Shown: in pieces, positions 55,040 through 63,675 of the stretch
Position numbering within the stretch: the stretch's first letter is position 1
Layout: every line of letters starts with the position of its first letter
Assembly: GCF_007830495.1 (NCBI RefSeq)
Contig: NZ_VLKW01000002.1
Coordinates: 704,270 to 768,269, forward strand
DNA from: Pseudoduganella flava
GTDB lineage: Bacteria > Pseudomonadota > Gammaproteobacteria > Burkholderiales > Burkholderiaceae_D
Length of the DNA: 64,000 bases
Direction: 5' to 3'
The notes under the pieces: model-generated
What the model saw: the letters and a program-made list of their open reading frames with translations, nothing else
Databases searched by the model: none
What the model was told of the DNA's origin: nothing
Program-made: the position numbers and the translations under genes

Positions 55040-55453
55040 ATGCGTACCTATGAAGCGAACAGTCCCCGCGCCTGCGCCCGCCTGCTGGCGCTGGCGATGG
55101 TCGTCGACGGCGACCTCGATCCCGCCGAGCTGGAAGTGCTGGAAGATGGCGCGCTGCTGCGCGGCCTGGGCCTCGACGGCGCCGTGTTCCAGCAGGTGCT
55201 GGGCGAGCTGTGCACGGACTTGCTGCGCACCGCCGTGCGTGACGGCGCCGTCGAGATCAAGCCCGCGCTGCTGGACCGTTTGCTGGCCGAGATCACCGAC
55301 CCGGCCCTGCAACAGCGCCTGCTGGCGGCGATGGTGACGATCGTCGATGCCGATTCCCGCGTCGAGGACGCCGAAGGCATCCTGCTCGAGCAGGCGTGCG
55401 TGCAGTGGAAGCCGGACCTCGCGCTGCTTAAGCAGTCCACCGCGGCAGCCTGA
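55040..55453 (+). CDS. TerB-like protein
   Basis: 137 residues, AAGGAG ribosome site directly before ATG; two earlier ATGs are less well placed. It is an all-helical TerB-type domain: ARLLALAMVVDGDLDPAELE, then a repeat-like second half MVTIVDADSRVEDAEGILLE. Each half carries an acidic D-x-D-x-x-x-x-E segment consistent with metal binding. TerB partners TerC at the inner membrane in tellurite-resistance-type modules. The pairing with terC supports the call. Confidence 0.8.
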   Translation: MRTYEANSPRACARLLALAMVVDGDLDPAELEVLEDGALLRGLGLDGAVFQQVLGELCTDLLRTAVRDGAVEIKPALLDRLLAEITDPALQQRLLAAMVTIVDADSRVEDAEGILLEQACVQWKPDLALLKQSTAAA

Positions 55454-55458
55454 CCTTG

Positions 55459-55490
55459 CACAGCGCGGCGCGGCATGCGCCGCCGCTGTG
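55459..55490. terminator. GC-rich hairpin after terB
   Basis: An inverted repeat CACAGCG-CGGCG/CGCCG-CCGCTGTG with one bulge follows the terB stop by five bases. No T-tract; a weak terminator or RNA-stability hairpin. Confidence 0.35.
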
Positions 55491-55520
55491 GCACGATGGG
55501 CGTTTTGACGGGAGCCGGGC

Positions 55521-56171
55521 ATGGCACACGTGGTATTGCTGGGCGATTCGGTGTTCGACAACGCCCGCTACGTTCCGCAAAACAGCGAGGTGCAGGCGCA
55601 CCTGCGCGAGCGCCTGGGCGCCGTGCACCGGGTGACGCTGCTCGCGCAGGATGGTGCCGTGCTGGCCAACGTGCCCGGTCAGCTGAAGGCGATCAAGGGT
55701 CTGGCGCAACCGCCCAGCCATCTGGTGATCAGCGCCGGCGGCAACAACGTGCTGGGCCTCGTGCCGGCGATGCAGTCAACGGTGCGCACCGTGCAGCAGG
55801 CCGCCGACCTGCTGGCCGCATGGCAGACCGAGTTCCGCCGCGAATACCTGGCGATGCTGGACGCGGTGCGCGCGCTGGGCACGCCGTATGCGGTGTCGAC
55901 CGTGTACGACAGCGTGCCGGGCCTGGCGCCCGGTTCGCGGGGCGCGCTGGCACTGTTCAACGACGTGATCCTGCGCGAGGCGGCGCGCCGCCGCGTGCCG
56001 GTGCTCGACCTGCGGCTGGTCTGCGACCAGGCGGCCGATTATTCGGACATGTCGCCGATCGAACCATCCGCGCAAGGGGGCCGCAAGATCGCCGCCGCGA
56101 TCGCGGAGCTCGTGCTGGGGCATGATCCGTGCAGCTTGCGCACGGTGATCCATGGGGCGGGGATCGCGTGA
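55521..56171 (+). CDS. SGNH/GDSL hydrolase
   Basis: 216 residues. Block I LLGDSVFDNA with nucleophile Ser10, block III ISAGGNNVLG near residue 75, and a late SDMSPIEPSAQGG segment where many family members have D-x-x-H. In this branch the position is I-E-P-S, so the third catalytic residue is unclear. It has no signal peptide, so an intracellular esterase or lipase is likely. It overlaps the next gene by a GTGA junction. Confidence 0.85.
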   Translation: MAHVVLLGDSVFDNARYVPQNSEVQAHLRERLGAVHRVTLLAQDGAVLANVPGQLKAIKGLAQPPSHLVISAGGNNVLGLVPAMQSTVRTVQQAADLLAAWQTEFRREYLAMLDAVRALGTPYAVSTVYDSVPGLAPGSRGALALFNDVILREAARRRVPVLDLRLVCDQAADYSDMSPIEPSAQGGRKIAAAIAELVLGHDPCSLRTVIHGAGIA

Positions 56172-56845
56172 GCGTCGTATCCGACAAAAGGCGCCGGCGC
56201 TTCCTGGTGCGCTGGATCGGTGCCAACGCGCTGGCCGAACTGCTCGGCCTCGGCACCGTCGCGGTGGTTGGCTACGTGCTGGTGCGGCAAGCCGGCGCTG
56301 CGCTGACGGTATCCGGCGTGCTGGCACAGGCGCTGGCGCTCGTGCTGCTGGGCGGCTTCGAAGGCTGGGTCGTCGGCATGCTGCAACAGCGCGTGCTGCA
56401 AGGGTATGTGCCGGCGCTGGCCGGCTGGACGCGCGCGACCGTGATCGGCGCGCTGTGCGCCTGGCTGCTCGGGATGATTCCGAGTACGGTGGCGCACCTG
56501 CACGGCGCCACGGGCGACGCGGCCGCACCCGACATCGGCCTGCCGCAGCGGCTGGCACTCGCTGCCGGACTGGGCCTGGTCGCCGGCCCGCTGCTGGCGT
56601 TGTTCCAGTGGCGCCGGCTGCGCACGGTCGTCCCGGCCGGCAGCGTGACGTGGCTGCCCGCCAATGCCGCCGCCTGGGCCCTCGGCATGTCAGTGATTTT
56701 TCTCACCGTGCACGTGGCGGTTGCGGTGCCCGGCGCGGTCGGCACGTGTGTGGCCGTTGCCTTAGGCCTTGCGGTGGCCGGCGCCGTGGTTGGCGCTGTG
56801 CATGGGTGGGCGATGGCGCGGTTGTTAGGCGCGACCCGGGCGTGA
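56168..56845 (+). CDS. Uncharacterised membrane protein
   Basis: 225 residues from a GTG that overlaps the upstream stop; an earlier in-frame start at 56129 would overlap the hydrolase by 43 bases and is less likely. It has six hydrophobic segments (ELLGLGTVAVVGYVLV, LAQALALVLLGGFEGWVVGM, ATVIGALCAWLLGMI, LAAGLGLVAGPLLALFQW, AWALGMSVIFLTVHVAV, VALGLAVAGAVVGAVHGWAM). The spaced GGFEGWVVG and V-V-G-A-V-H-G-W motifs look like an internal repeat. I do not recognise a family. It is coupled to the SGNH hydrolase. Confidence 0.65.
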   Translation: MSVVSDKRRRRFLVRWIGANALAELLGLGTVAVVGYVLVRQAGAALTVSGVLAQALALVLLGGFEGWVVGMLQQRVLQGYVPALAGWTRATVIGALCAWLLGMIPSTVAHLHGATGDAAAPDIGLPQRLALAAGLGLVAGPLLALFQWRRLRTVVPAGSVTWLPANAAAWALGMSVIFLTVHVAVAVPGAVGTCVAVALGLAVAGAVVGAVHGWAMARLLGATRA

Positions 56846-56920
56846 CGATTGTAGACAGTCACGCCGACGCCAGCGATTGGGAAGGGGCAGTGGATCGCAG
56901 TGAAGCCGATCCGCGAACAA

Positions 56921-57424
56921 TCAATCCGTGAAGCTGAAGTTGTCGCCCAATGCCAGCAGCATGGCGATTTCCGCCGTATCCGGCTTGACGATGGACCCGT
57001 GCAAGTCGCCCCATTTTCCTTTGTCCGCGAAGAGGACATGCGTATGCATTATCTTCACGGCGGTTTCGCCTGTTTGCCCATAGGTCAGGTAGGAGAGCTG
57101 CACGGCGTTCGGGAGCCGGTTCACGCGGATCGACTGCCTGACCAATCCCGGCACCTTCTCGAGCCGCCCAGCAAAGCACTGGAGCTGTTCGTTGTTCGTG
57201 GCGCCGCCCTCACACTGGGGCGGTTCGATGAACAACGACAGATTGAACTTGCCTGCCGTACCAGCGTAGCGGTAGGCATTGGGAGTGCTCCGCTCCTCAA
57301 CCTTGGCCGTAGGCGGCGCGTCGAACCTGACCTCCCAGCCCAGATCCCTGGCAGCGAGCACCGTCGGATCGGCGAGCGCCGTCCGTAACAGGAACAGGCC
57401 GAATAGCGGGACAAGTCGTTTCAT
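56921..57424 (-). CDS. Uncharacterised secreted protein
   Basis: 167 residues from the ATG with AGAGG upstream; signal peptide MKRLVPLFGLFLLRTALADP. The mature part is a beta-rich small domain (AARDLGWEVRFDAPPT, YRYAGTAGKFNLSLFIEPPQ, SYLTYGQTGETAVKIMHTHV, GKWGDLHGSIVKP) with two cysteines (QCEGGATNNEQLQC) likely to form a disulfide. No family recognised. Codon use is somewhat less GC-extreme than that of its neighbours. Confidence 0.65.
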   Translation of the reverse strand: MKRLVPLFGLFLLRTALADPTVLAARDLGWEVRFDAPPTAKVEERSTPNAYRYAGTAGKFNLSLFIEPPQCEGGATNNEQLQCFAGRLEKVPGLVRQSIRVNRLPNAVQLSYLTYGQTGETAVKIMHTHVLFADKGKWGDLHGSIVKPDTAEIAMLLALGDNFSFTD

Positions 57425-57520
57425 TGGGCACCTCTGGAAAACCGTTGTAAATTGATGAGCAGAGGCGGGAGCATACCACCAACGCGCGATGTCCTTGCCG
57501 CAGGCCGGCGGCAACGCCCC

Positions 57521-59806
57521 TCACACCTCCCACTGGAACTTCACGGTCAGCGACGCATTGACGGCATTCGCCTCGCTGGCCCGGTCGCGCGCATAGCCCA
57601 CCGACATCGACCGCCCATGCCGCCACAGGTGCCGGTACAGCAGCGAACGGTGCGAACCCCGCTCGGCCCACGGCGCGAGACCCGTGATGCCATCGTCGCG
57701 CCGCGACGATGACGTGTTCTGTGCCAGCAGCCGCAGCGAATCGCTGGCCGTGAAGTGCAGCATGCCGAGCCAGCGCCAGCCGTTGTCGGCAAACGCCGGG
57801 CGTACCCGCGTGCCGTTGATCCACGCGCGGTTCACGCGCACGTCGGACTCCAGCGCCCACCCGCCCGGCAGCGGGAAGCGCAAGCCTGCGTCGACGACGA
57901 CGTTGCCGCCGCCGCCCACGCGGTCCGCATCGACGTCCAGCTGGCGGCCCAGCGTCACTTCCGCCTTCAGCACGGGCATCCACGGCAGCGGCGACGAGTC
58001 GAAGCCGAAGTGCAGCGCCGGCGTGTCGTGCAGCTTGCCGCCGCGGTGCGCGCGCTGCTGGTCGAATCCGAGGTTGGCCCACAGGTCCGTCTGCCGGCCG
58101 CTGCGGAACCAGATCCCCGGCTGCACCTTGCGCTCGACGATCTCGTTGGCCGGCTGGCCGGTCACCGCGTCGGACAAGGTGCGCGTTTCGTGCACGCCCA
58201 GGTGCGTCTCGAACTCGTACAGCTGCAGGCTGCCCGCGCCGAGCGGCACCGTATGCTCGCCGAGGCGGCGGTTCAGGTTGATGTCCGTCTTGACGATGCC
58301 CGTCTGCGGCACGAAGCCGTTGTCGTTGACGAAGCCCGCGCCGATCGCTTCGATCTTCGCCTCGTTCCACCAGTCGTCGCTGGTGTGCACGTAGCGGCCC
58401 TGCGCATAGCTGCCGCGGCGCGCCGGCACGCGCACCGTGCGTTCCTCGTCCGTGAAGGCGGCGCTGGTTTGCGAATGCATCAGCAGCCAGGACGCCTGGT
58501 TGCCGTCGCTGCGCCACTGGCCGTCGAAGCCAGCGACGGCGTTGCCGCCCGCGTCGCCATAGCCCCGCTGCGACGCGAATGCGCCGAGCACCATGCCGCC
58601 GTCGTGCCAGCGGCCGCGCACCAGGCTCGCGAGCGTGCGGCGCGTCTGGCCATATTCGACCGTTTCATACACGCGCCCGCGCTGCACCGCGCCGCCTTCT
58701 TCATCGCGCAAACTCATCGCCGTCGCATCGGCCTGGGCGCTGCGCCACGTGGCACGCAAGCCCCATTCCGGACTCGCGATCGTGCGCGAATAGAAGGCCG
58801 GCAGGGGCAGGCCCAGCACGTCCGCGCTTTCGAGGAAGAACGCACGCTTTTCCGGCAGGCTGAGGGCGATGCGGCTGGCGCCCGTCGGCATCGGCTCGTC
58901 GATCTCCACCTGCGAAAAATCCGGATTGATGGTGGCGTTGAACACCCAGTCCGCGCGCGGTCGGGCATTGATCTCCAGGCTGGCGCTGGCCTCGTTGGCG
59001 TGGCGCCTGCCCGCGTCGTCGCGGTCGCGGTTGGCGCGCACCGTCAGCTCCGGCTTCAGGTCGAGGAAGGCGCGGTCGCGCACCGTCTCCACGGTGGCGC
59101 CCATGCCGTCGATCGGCTGCAGCGCGTCGATGAAGCTGATCGTGCCAGTCCTCAAAGGTGTGCTGGTCAACACCAGGCCACCGGCGTGCGGCACGCTGCG
59201 CTCGACCATCAGCTTCCACGCGTTGCCGCCTTCGTAGGGGAAGCGCAGGTTCGCCAGCGGCCAGCGGATCTCCATGCTGTAGCCGTCCGGCAGGCGGCGC
59301 ACGGCCGCGTCGATGGGGAAGTCCGGGCCCATATCCTGCTCGTCCTCGTCGGCGCGGTACATGCCGTCGCTGAGCACCCCGTCGATGTTCACGCGCACGA
59401 ACTGCGCGGCGCGGCTGTGGCCAGTGGGGTCGAGCCAGATGCCGATGAAGTCCTGGTCGCGCGCCACCTTGTCGCGCCGCGCCAGCGAGCCCCGCATGCC
59501 GGCCGCATCGTCGTCCCACGCGCGGATGCCGAAGACCAGCGCGTGCTCGTCGATCAACAGGCGCACCGACGTGCGCAGTCCCGGCGGTACAGGCTTGCCG
59601 TTCTCGGGGAGGAACTGGTGGAATTGCGCGAACTCCGGTGCCGCCTGCCAGGCCGCCTCATCGAGTTTGCCGTCGACGGTGACGAGCTGGTGGCGGTCCA
59701 GCAGCAGGGCGGGCAGCGACGGCAGCACGGCGCCTTCTTCCGCGTGGGCGGGAAGGTGCGCGGCGAGCACATAAAGGAGTGGCGAAACTTGCTTGATGAA
59801 ACTCAT
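57521..59806 (-). CDS. CBM9-like/DUF5916 outer-membrane protein
   Basis: 761 residues with signal peptide. The N-terminal 200 residues are a CBM9-like sandwich (VTVDGKLDEAAWQAAPEF, IGIWLDPTGHSRAAQFVRVN, YSMEIRWPLANLRFP). The rest is the DUF5916 region, opening INPDFSQVEIDEP and LPEKRAFFLESAD, then a long barrel-type series of amphipathic strands ending SLTVKFQWEV. Family members are outer-membrane barrels with a periplasmic or surface carbohydrate-binding domain; ligands are not established. Monocistronic. Confidence 0.82.
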   Translation of the reverse strand: MSFIKQVSPLLYVLAAHLPAHAEEGAVLPSLPALLLDRHQLVTVDGKLDEAAWQAAPEFAQFHQFLPENGKPVPPGLRTSVRLLIDEHALVFGIRAWDDDAAGMRGSLARRDKVARDQDFIGIWLDPTGHSRAAQFVRVNIDGVLSDGMYRADEDEQDMGPDFPIDAAVRRLPDGYSMEIRWPLANLRFPYEGGNAWKLMVERSVPHAGGLVLTSTPLRTGTISFIDALQPIDGMGATVETVRDRAFLDLKPELTVRANRDRDDAGRRHANEASASLEINARPRADWVFNATINPDFSQVEIDEPMPTGASRIALSLPEKRAFFLESADVLGLPLPAFYSRTIASPEWGLRATWRSAQADATAMSLRDEEGGAVQRGRVYETVEYGQTRRTLASLVRGRWHDGGMVLGAFASQRGYGDAGGNAVAGFDGQWRSDGNQASWLLMHSQTSAAFTDEERTVRVPARRGSYAQGRYVHTSDDWWNEAKIEAIGAGFVNDNGFVPQTGIVKTDINLNRRLGEHTVPLGAGSLQLYEFETHLGVHETRTLSDAVTGQPANEIVERKVQPGIWFRSGRQTDLWANLGFDQQRAHRGGKLHDTPALHFGFDSSPLPWMPVLKAEVTLGRQLDVDADRVGGGGNVVVDAGLRFPLPGGWALESDVRVNRAWINGTRVRPAFADNGWRWLGMLHFTASDSLRLLAQNTSSSRRDDGITGLAPWAERGSHRSLLYRHLWRHGRSMSVGYARDRASEANAVNASLTVKFQWEV

Positions 59807-59969
59807 GGCGCAATGGCGGGGGCGCTCACTGTCGAGCTAAAGAGCCGCGCAGTTTAGCATTATGTTTTATTTAATTCCACCAAGTTTTTGTGAACCGCGG
59901 AAAACCTCCGGCTCGCGATGCTATGATCCTCGCGTATTTTTACAGCGGGTGTTTCAAGGATGAAATCGG

Positions 59970-60509
59970 ATGAATAAGGACGTAACGGACGGGCGGAATA
60001 AGTGGGCCTGGTTGTGGTGGCGCTGGATGGGCCTCTCGGTGCTGGAGCTGCTTGTCCTCGCTCTCATCATCGCGATACTGGCCTGGCTTTGGCCGAGTTA
60101 TGCACGCGAGGGCAAGCTTGTAGCGTTGACCATTGCGCACACGGTGCTGGTCCTGATTGCCACCTTTTGCATGTACGTGGTGCACGTGCACCAATTGCGC
60201 GACAGTATGAAGGACGGTACAGATGGCAAGCCAACGATCGCCACGTTGAAACACCGGGCAGAGATGTTCGCTGCCGCAGGTCTGCTCAGTTTTGGCTTCA
60301 CACAGTTCAAATCCGCATGCGAGCTGCAGATAGCCTTGCAACTTGGCGCGTGCATGGATCAAAAATGGCAGGTATTCATTGCCTTTGCTGGCTATATATT
60401 CCTGTTCGCGTTCGCCGCCTTTGCCGTATCCATCAAGGTTGCCATCGCAAAGGTCGAACGCGAAAGAAATCCGCAGCCACCGAAAAAGGATGACCCCTGG
60501 CTGGCATGA
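59970..60509 (+). CDS. Uncharacterised four-helix membrane protein
   Basis: 179 residues; an ATG ten bases upstream opens a frame that stops after five codons, so this ATG is used (AAGGA nearby). Hydrophobic segments: LSVLELLVLALIIAILAWLW, VALTIAHTVLVLIATFCMYV, a weaker one at AAAGLLSFGFTQF, and VFIAFAGYIFLFAFAAFAVS. The C-terminus is basic and proline-rich. Codon use is less GC-biased than that of neighbours, which hints at transfer. No family recognised. Confidence 0.6.
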   Translation: MNKDVTDGRNKWAWLWWRWMGLSVLELLVLALIIAILAWLWPSYAREGKLVALTIAHTVLVLIATFCMYVVHVHQLRDSMKDGTDGKPTIATLKHRAEMFAAAGLLSFGFTQFKSACELQIALQLGACMDQKWQVFIAFAGYIFLFAFAAFAVSIKVAIAKVERERNPQPPKKDDPWLA

Positions 60510-60511
60510 AA

Positions 60512-61168
60512 TCAAGCCGGAGGAATGTGCCCCCACGCATCCTCATACACCATCTCCGCCAGCGGCCTGCGCTTGTCCCAGGCTTCCACCTCCAGCATCG
60601 GCGCCGGATAAAACTCCCGCACGTGTCCCACGCACAGCACGGCGATCGGCTCGGCGCCCGCCGGCATGCCGCACAGCTCGCGCAGGAACTCCGGTTCGAA
60701 CAGCGACACCCAGCCCACGCCGATGCCCTCGGCGCGTGCCGCCAGCCAGAAGTTCTGGATCGCGCACGCGGCGGACGCCAGGTCCATCCGCGGCATCGTG
60801 CGGCGGCCGAACACGTATTTTTCGCGCTCGTCCATCAGCGCCACGACGAGCACCTCGGCGCAGTCGAGAATGCCCTCGACCTTCAGCCGCATGAATTCAT
60901 CGGCACGCTGGCCCAGCGCCTCGGCGGTGCGGGCGCGTTCCGCGTCCACGTGCGCATGGATGCGCCGGCGCAGGTCGCGATCGGCGATGCGGATGAAGCG
61001 CCACGGCTGCATCAGCCCCACGCTGGGCGCGCAGTGCGCGGCCGCGATGAAGCGCGCCAGTTGCTCGGGAGGGATCGGCGCCGGCAGGAAGTGCCGCATG
61101 TCGCGCCGTTCGCGGATCGCGCGATACACGCCGTCGATCTGCTCGGGCGGGAAGGCGTGCTCGCTCAT
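60512..61168 (-). CDS. bluB: 5,6-dimethylbenzimidazole synthase
   Basis: 218 residues; ATG overlaps the ferredoxin stop (ATGA). It is a flavin-destroying nitroreductase-fold enzyme: YRAIRERRDMRHFLPAPIPP, AAHCAPSVGLMQPWRFIRI, REKYVFGRRTMPRMDLASA and the typical GIGVGWVSLFEP. BluB uses oxygen to split FMNH2 into DMB, the lower ligand of cobalamin. This places the cobalamin pathway in an aerobic organism. Last gene of the visible operon. Confidence 0.92.
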   Translation of the reverse strand: MSEHAFPPEQIDGVYRAIRERRDMRHFLPAPIPPEQLARFIAAAHCAPSVGLMQPWRFIRIADRDLRRRIHAHVDAERARTAEALGQRADEFMRLKVEGILDCAEVLVVALMDEREKYVFGRRTMPRMDLASAACAIQNFWLAARAEGIGVGWVSLFEPEFLRELCGMPAGAEPIAVLCVGHVREFYPAPMLEVEAWDKRRPLAEMVYEDAWGHIPPA

Positions 61169-61515
61169 GAATCCACGCACTTTTCGCCGTGCTGGTGGAA
61201 CACGAGGTCTTCCACGCGCCGCCCGTTGCAAAGGTGCTCGTCGATGATGCGGTCCAGGTTTTCCGGCGTGACGTTGTAGTACCACGTGCCGTCCGGCTGC
61301 ACGCACATGATCGGGCCGCCCTTGCAGGCGGCGAAGCAGCTGACGCGGCTGCGTTTCACGCGCAGCTCGCCGGCATTCAGGCCGGCTGCCTTGAACTTGT
61401 CGCCCAGGCTGTCAAACAGCGCCTGCGCGGCGCCGTCCTCCGTGCAGCGGGGGCCTGTGCAGACGAGCAGGTGGCGGTGGTAGCTGCCGATCTTCGGTTT
61501 CACGACGTCGCTCAT
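61165..61515 (-). CDS. Thioredoxin-like (2Fe-2S) ferredoxin
   Basis: 116 residues with the Shethna-type pattern: C19 in LLVCTGPRCTEDGA, C24, then CFAACKGGPIMCV with two more ligands. Overlaps cobJ upstream and bluB downstream by ATGA. Such ferredoxins recur in aerobic cobalamin clusters and are thought to supply electrons to cobalt reduction or ring-modifying steps; the exact partner is not settled. Confidence 0.88.
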   Translation of the reverse strand: MSDVVKPKIGSYHRHLLVCTGPRCTEDGAAQALFDSLGDKFKAAGLNAGELRVKRSRVSCFAACKGGPIMCVQPDGTWYYNVTPENLDRIIDEHLCNGRRVEDLVFHQHGEKCVDS

Positions 61516-62531
61516 GCCTCGTCCTCCACGGCGGCTAGAGGCGCTTCAGACGTGTCGTCCAAGGTTGCGCGGATGTAGTCGGCCGGCAGGCGGTGGCGCG
61601 CGGCCAGCGTCTCGATGCTTGCGCCTTCCGCATGGTCCTGGCGCAGCCCGTCGAGCCAGCCGAGCAGGCCCGTGGACAGCGAGCGGCCGGCCCGTTCGCC
61701 TTCGCGTGCGGCGCCGCCTTCCTCCAGGTCGTACTTGTTCGCATAGCCGCGCGGCGTGACCATCACGCCGTGCCGCACGAACGTGTTGCTGTTGCCGATC
61801 AAGACGGTGCTGAGCATGCCGATGTCCGCATCGGCCATCCGGTCCAGGGTCGTGAACACGATGTTCTCGCGGCGGCGGTAGGCGCTCTTGACGATCGCCA
61901 CCGGTGTATCGGCAGCGCGGTGGCGCAGGAACAGGCGCTGCGCTTCGACGATCTGGCGCGTGCGCCGGCCGCTCTTCGGGTTGTACAGCGCGACGACGAA
62001 GTCCGCCAGCGCGGCTGCATCGAGCCGCCGGGCGATCGTCGGCCATGGCGTCAGCAGGTCGGACAGCGAGATCGCGCAGAAGTCGTGCGTCAGCGGTGCG
62101 CCCACGAGGGCGGCGCAGCTGTTCAGCGCCGAGGCGCCCGGCACGATCTCGATCTGCACGGGGTCATCCGGCGTCCAGCCGGCCTGGAACAGCACCTCGT
62201 AGGTCGGGCCGGCCATGCCGTAAACGCCCGCGTCGCCTGACGAGATCAGCGCCACCTTCTTGCCGGCGCGCGCGGCGTCGAGCGCGCTGATGGCCCGGTC
62301 CAGTTCTTCCGTCATCGACTTGCGGATGATTTCCTTGCCTTCGATGAGGTCCGCCACCAGCTTGATGTAGGTGACGTAGCCGATCACGACGTCGCTTTCC
62401 GCGATCGCGTCGCGGGCCCGCTGCGTCATGTGTTCCACGCTGCCGGGGCCGATCCCCACCAGCATGATTTTGCCAAACTGAGTACCTGCCTGCGTGCTCG
62501 TTGCGGGCAGTTCACTTGCGATATTCATCAT
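61512..62531 (-). CDS. cobJ: Precorrin-3B C17-methyltransferase
   Basis: 339 residues if the first of two adjacent ATGs is used; AAGGA suits either. Tetrapyrrole-methylase fold: IMLVGIGPGSVEHMTQRARD, VVIGYVTYIKLV, ISSGDAGVYGMAGPTYEVL, IVPGASALNSCAALVGAPLT, LYNPKSGRRTRQIVEAQRLF and STVLIGNSNTFVRHGVMVTP. A C-terminal tail of about 70 residues exceeds the bare methylase; it may be a helical extension. It contracts the ring and methylates C17 with SAM. The start overlaps the stop of the cobE-like gene. Confidence 0.93.
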   Translation of the reverse strand: MMNIASELPATSTQAGTQFGKIMLVGIGPGSVEHMTQRARDAIAESDVVIGYVTYIKLVADLIEGKEIIRKSMTEELDRAISALDAARAGKKVALISSGDAGVYGMAGPTYEVLFQAGWTPDDPVQIEIVPGASALNSCAALVGAPLTHDFCAISLSDLLTPWPTIARRLDAAALADFVVALYNPKSGRRTRQIVEAQRLFLRHRAADTPVAIVKSAYRRRENIVFTTLDRMADADIGMLSTVLIGNSNTFVRHGVMVTPRGYANKYDLEEGGAAREGERAGRSLSTGLLGWLDGLRQDHAEGASIETLAARHRLPADYIRATLDDTSEAPLAAVEDEA

Positions 62532-62929
62532 GGTTTCCTTGCGATCGAGACAGTGGCGTTGCGGCCATCGGCGCCCCGGTGTTTGTGTTTTTCGACGACC
62601 AGCGCCGTCATCGGCGTATCCGGTCCCGCGGCCAGCAGTGCGGCTGCCTCGCTGACGGATGGCGTGCCCGTGTAGCGGCGCACCGTCTCCGATGGGTGAG
62701 GCACCGGCACGGCGGCCAGTTCTTCGGGCGGGTAGAAGCGCAGCGGCCAGCCGTGTTCCGCGGCGATGGCCAGCAGGCCCGCCTCGTCGCTCTTCAGCGT
62801 GATGCTGGCCGCGCCGGCCACCTGCTCGGGCAGCACGCCCGCCTTTGCCAGGGCTGCCTGCACCGCCTCGCGCAGCGTGTCGAGCGACGTGCCCCGGTCG
62901 CAGCCGAGGCCCAGCGTGTAGGCGCTCAT
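62528..62929 (-). CDS. cobE: CobE/CbiG C-terminal domain protein
   Basis: 133 residues: YTLGLGCDRGTSLDTLREAV, ITLKSDEAGLLAIAAEHGWP, LRFYPPEELAAVPVPHPSET and a late VSEAAALLAAGPDTPMTALV. It is the stand-alone form of the CbiG C-terminal domain. With the adjacent CbiG N-terminal protein it makes up a split CbiG. Overlaps both neighbours by ATGA. Confidence 0.88.
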   Translation of the reverse strand: MSAYTLGLGCDRGTSLDTLREAVQAALAKAGVLPEQVAGAASITLKSDEAGLLAIAAEHGWPLRFYPPEELAAVPVPHPSETVRRYTGTPSVSEAAALLAAGPDTPMTALVVEKHKHRGADGRNATVSIARKP

Positions 62930-63675
62930 GTGTCCAGCGGCGGGCGGTAGACGACGAGGCGCTCGTGCAGCGCGTCCCACCGTTCCGCCGGCACGTCCGC
63001 ATGCGTCACCCACAGCAGCGCGGCGTAGCGGTCCAGCGGCACGTCGGCGTAGCGCTCGTAGCGGTGGATGTTGTCGGGCAGCGGCGTCGGGCGCGTCCAC
63101 CAGTGCGGGCTGCCCGCTTCCTGCACGAACGCGATCGGCTCGCCGTTGACGACGTGGGCGGAGACGCGGGTGATGTTGATCTTCGGCGCCTCGACCGTCC
63201 AGCCCAGGTGGCGGCCCAGGATGTCGACGGGGATCGTGCGGCCCACGTCGGAGGCCGTCGTCAGCACGGGCGCGGCACCCAGCAGGTCGGCCACGCGCTC
63301 GCTCCATTCGTTGGCGCCGCCGACGTGACCGGACAGCACGGGGATCACGTACTGGCCCGCGTCGTCGACGACGATGACGCCCGGGTCCTCGTCCTTGCTT
63401 TTGAGATGCGGTGCGATCAGGCGCACGACGGCGCCCAGCGAGATGAAGCAGATCAGCTGGTCGTAGTCGGCGAACAGCGGGCCGATCTCGTCGCGCAGCG
63501 CGCCTTCATACGCGTGCAGCGCGTTCGGCAGGCCGGCGAACTGCGCGGCGAACTTGGCCGAGGTGCGGATGTGCGCGTCCGGCAGGTCGCGTGCGAGCCG
63601 GGTGGCCAGGGCCGCGCCGTGCTTTGTGATCGCCACCAGGCAGATGCGCGGCGTGGCGGTTGCGGTTTCGGTCAT
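62926..63675 (-). CDS. cbiG: CbiG N-terminal, cobalt-precorrin-5A hydrolase
   Basis: 249 residues with the CbiG_N and central domains: ICLVAITKHGAALATRLARD, ICFISLGAVVRLIAPHLKSK, VVDDAGQYVIPVLSGHVGGA and TIPVDILGRHLGWTVE. Opens the delta-lactone of cobalt-precorrin-5A. The C-terminal CbiG domain is encoded separately by the next gene. Confidence 0.9.
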   Translation of the reverse strand: MTETATATPRICLVAITKHGAALATRLARDLPDAHIRTSAKFAAQFAGLPNALHAYEGALRDEIGPLFADYDQLICFISLGAVVRLIAPHLKSKDEDPGVIVVDDAGQYVIPVLSGHVGGANEWSERVADLLGAAPVLTTASDVGRTIPVDILGRHLGWTVEAPKINITRVSAHVVNGEPIAFVQEAGSPHWWTRPTPLPDNIHRYERYADVPLDRYAALLWVTHADVPAERWDALHERLVVYRPPLDT

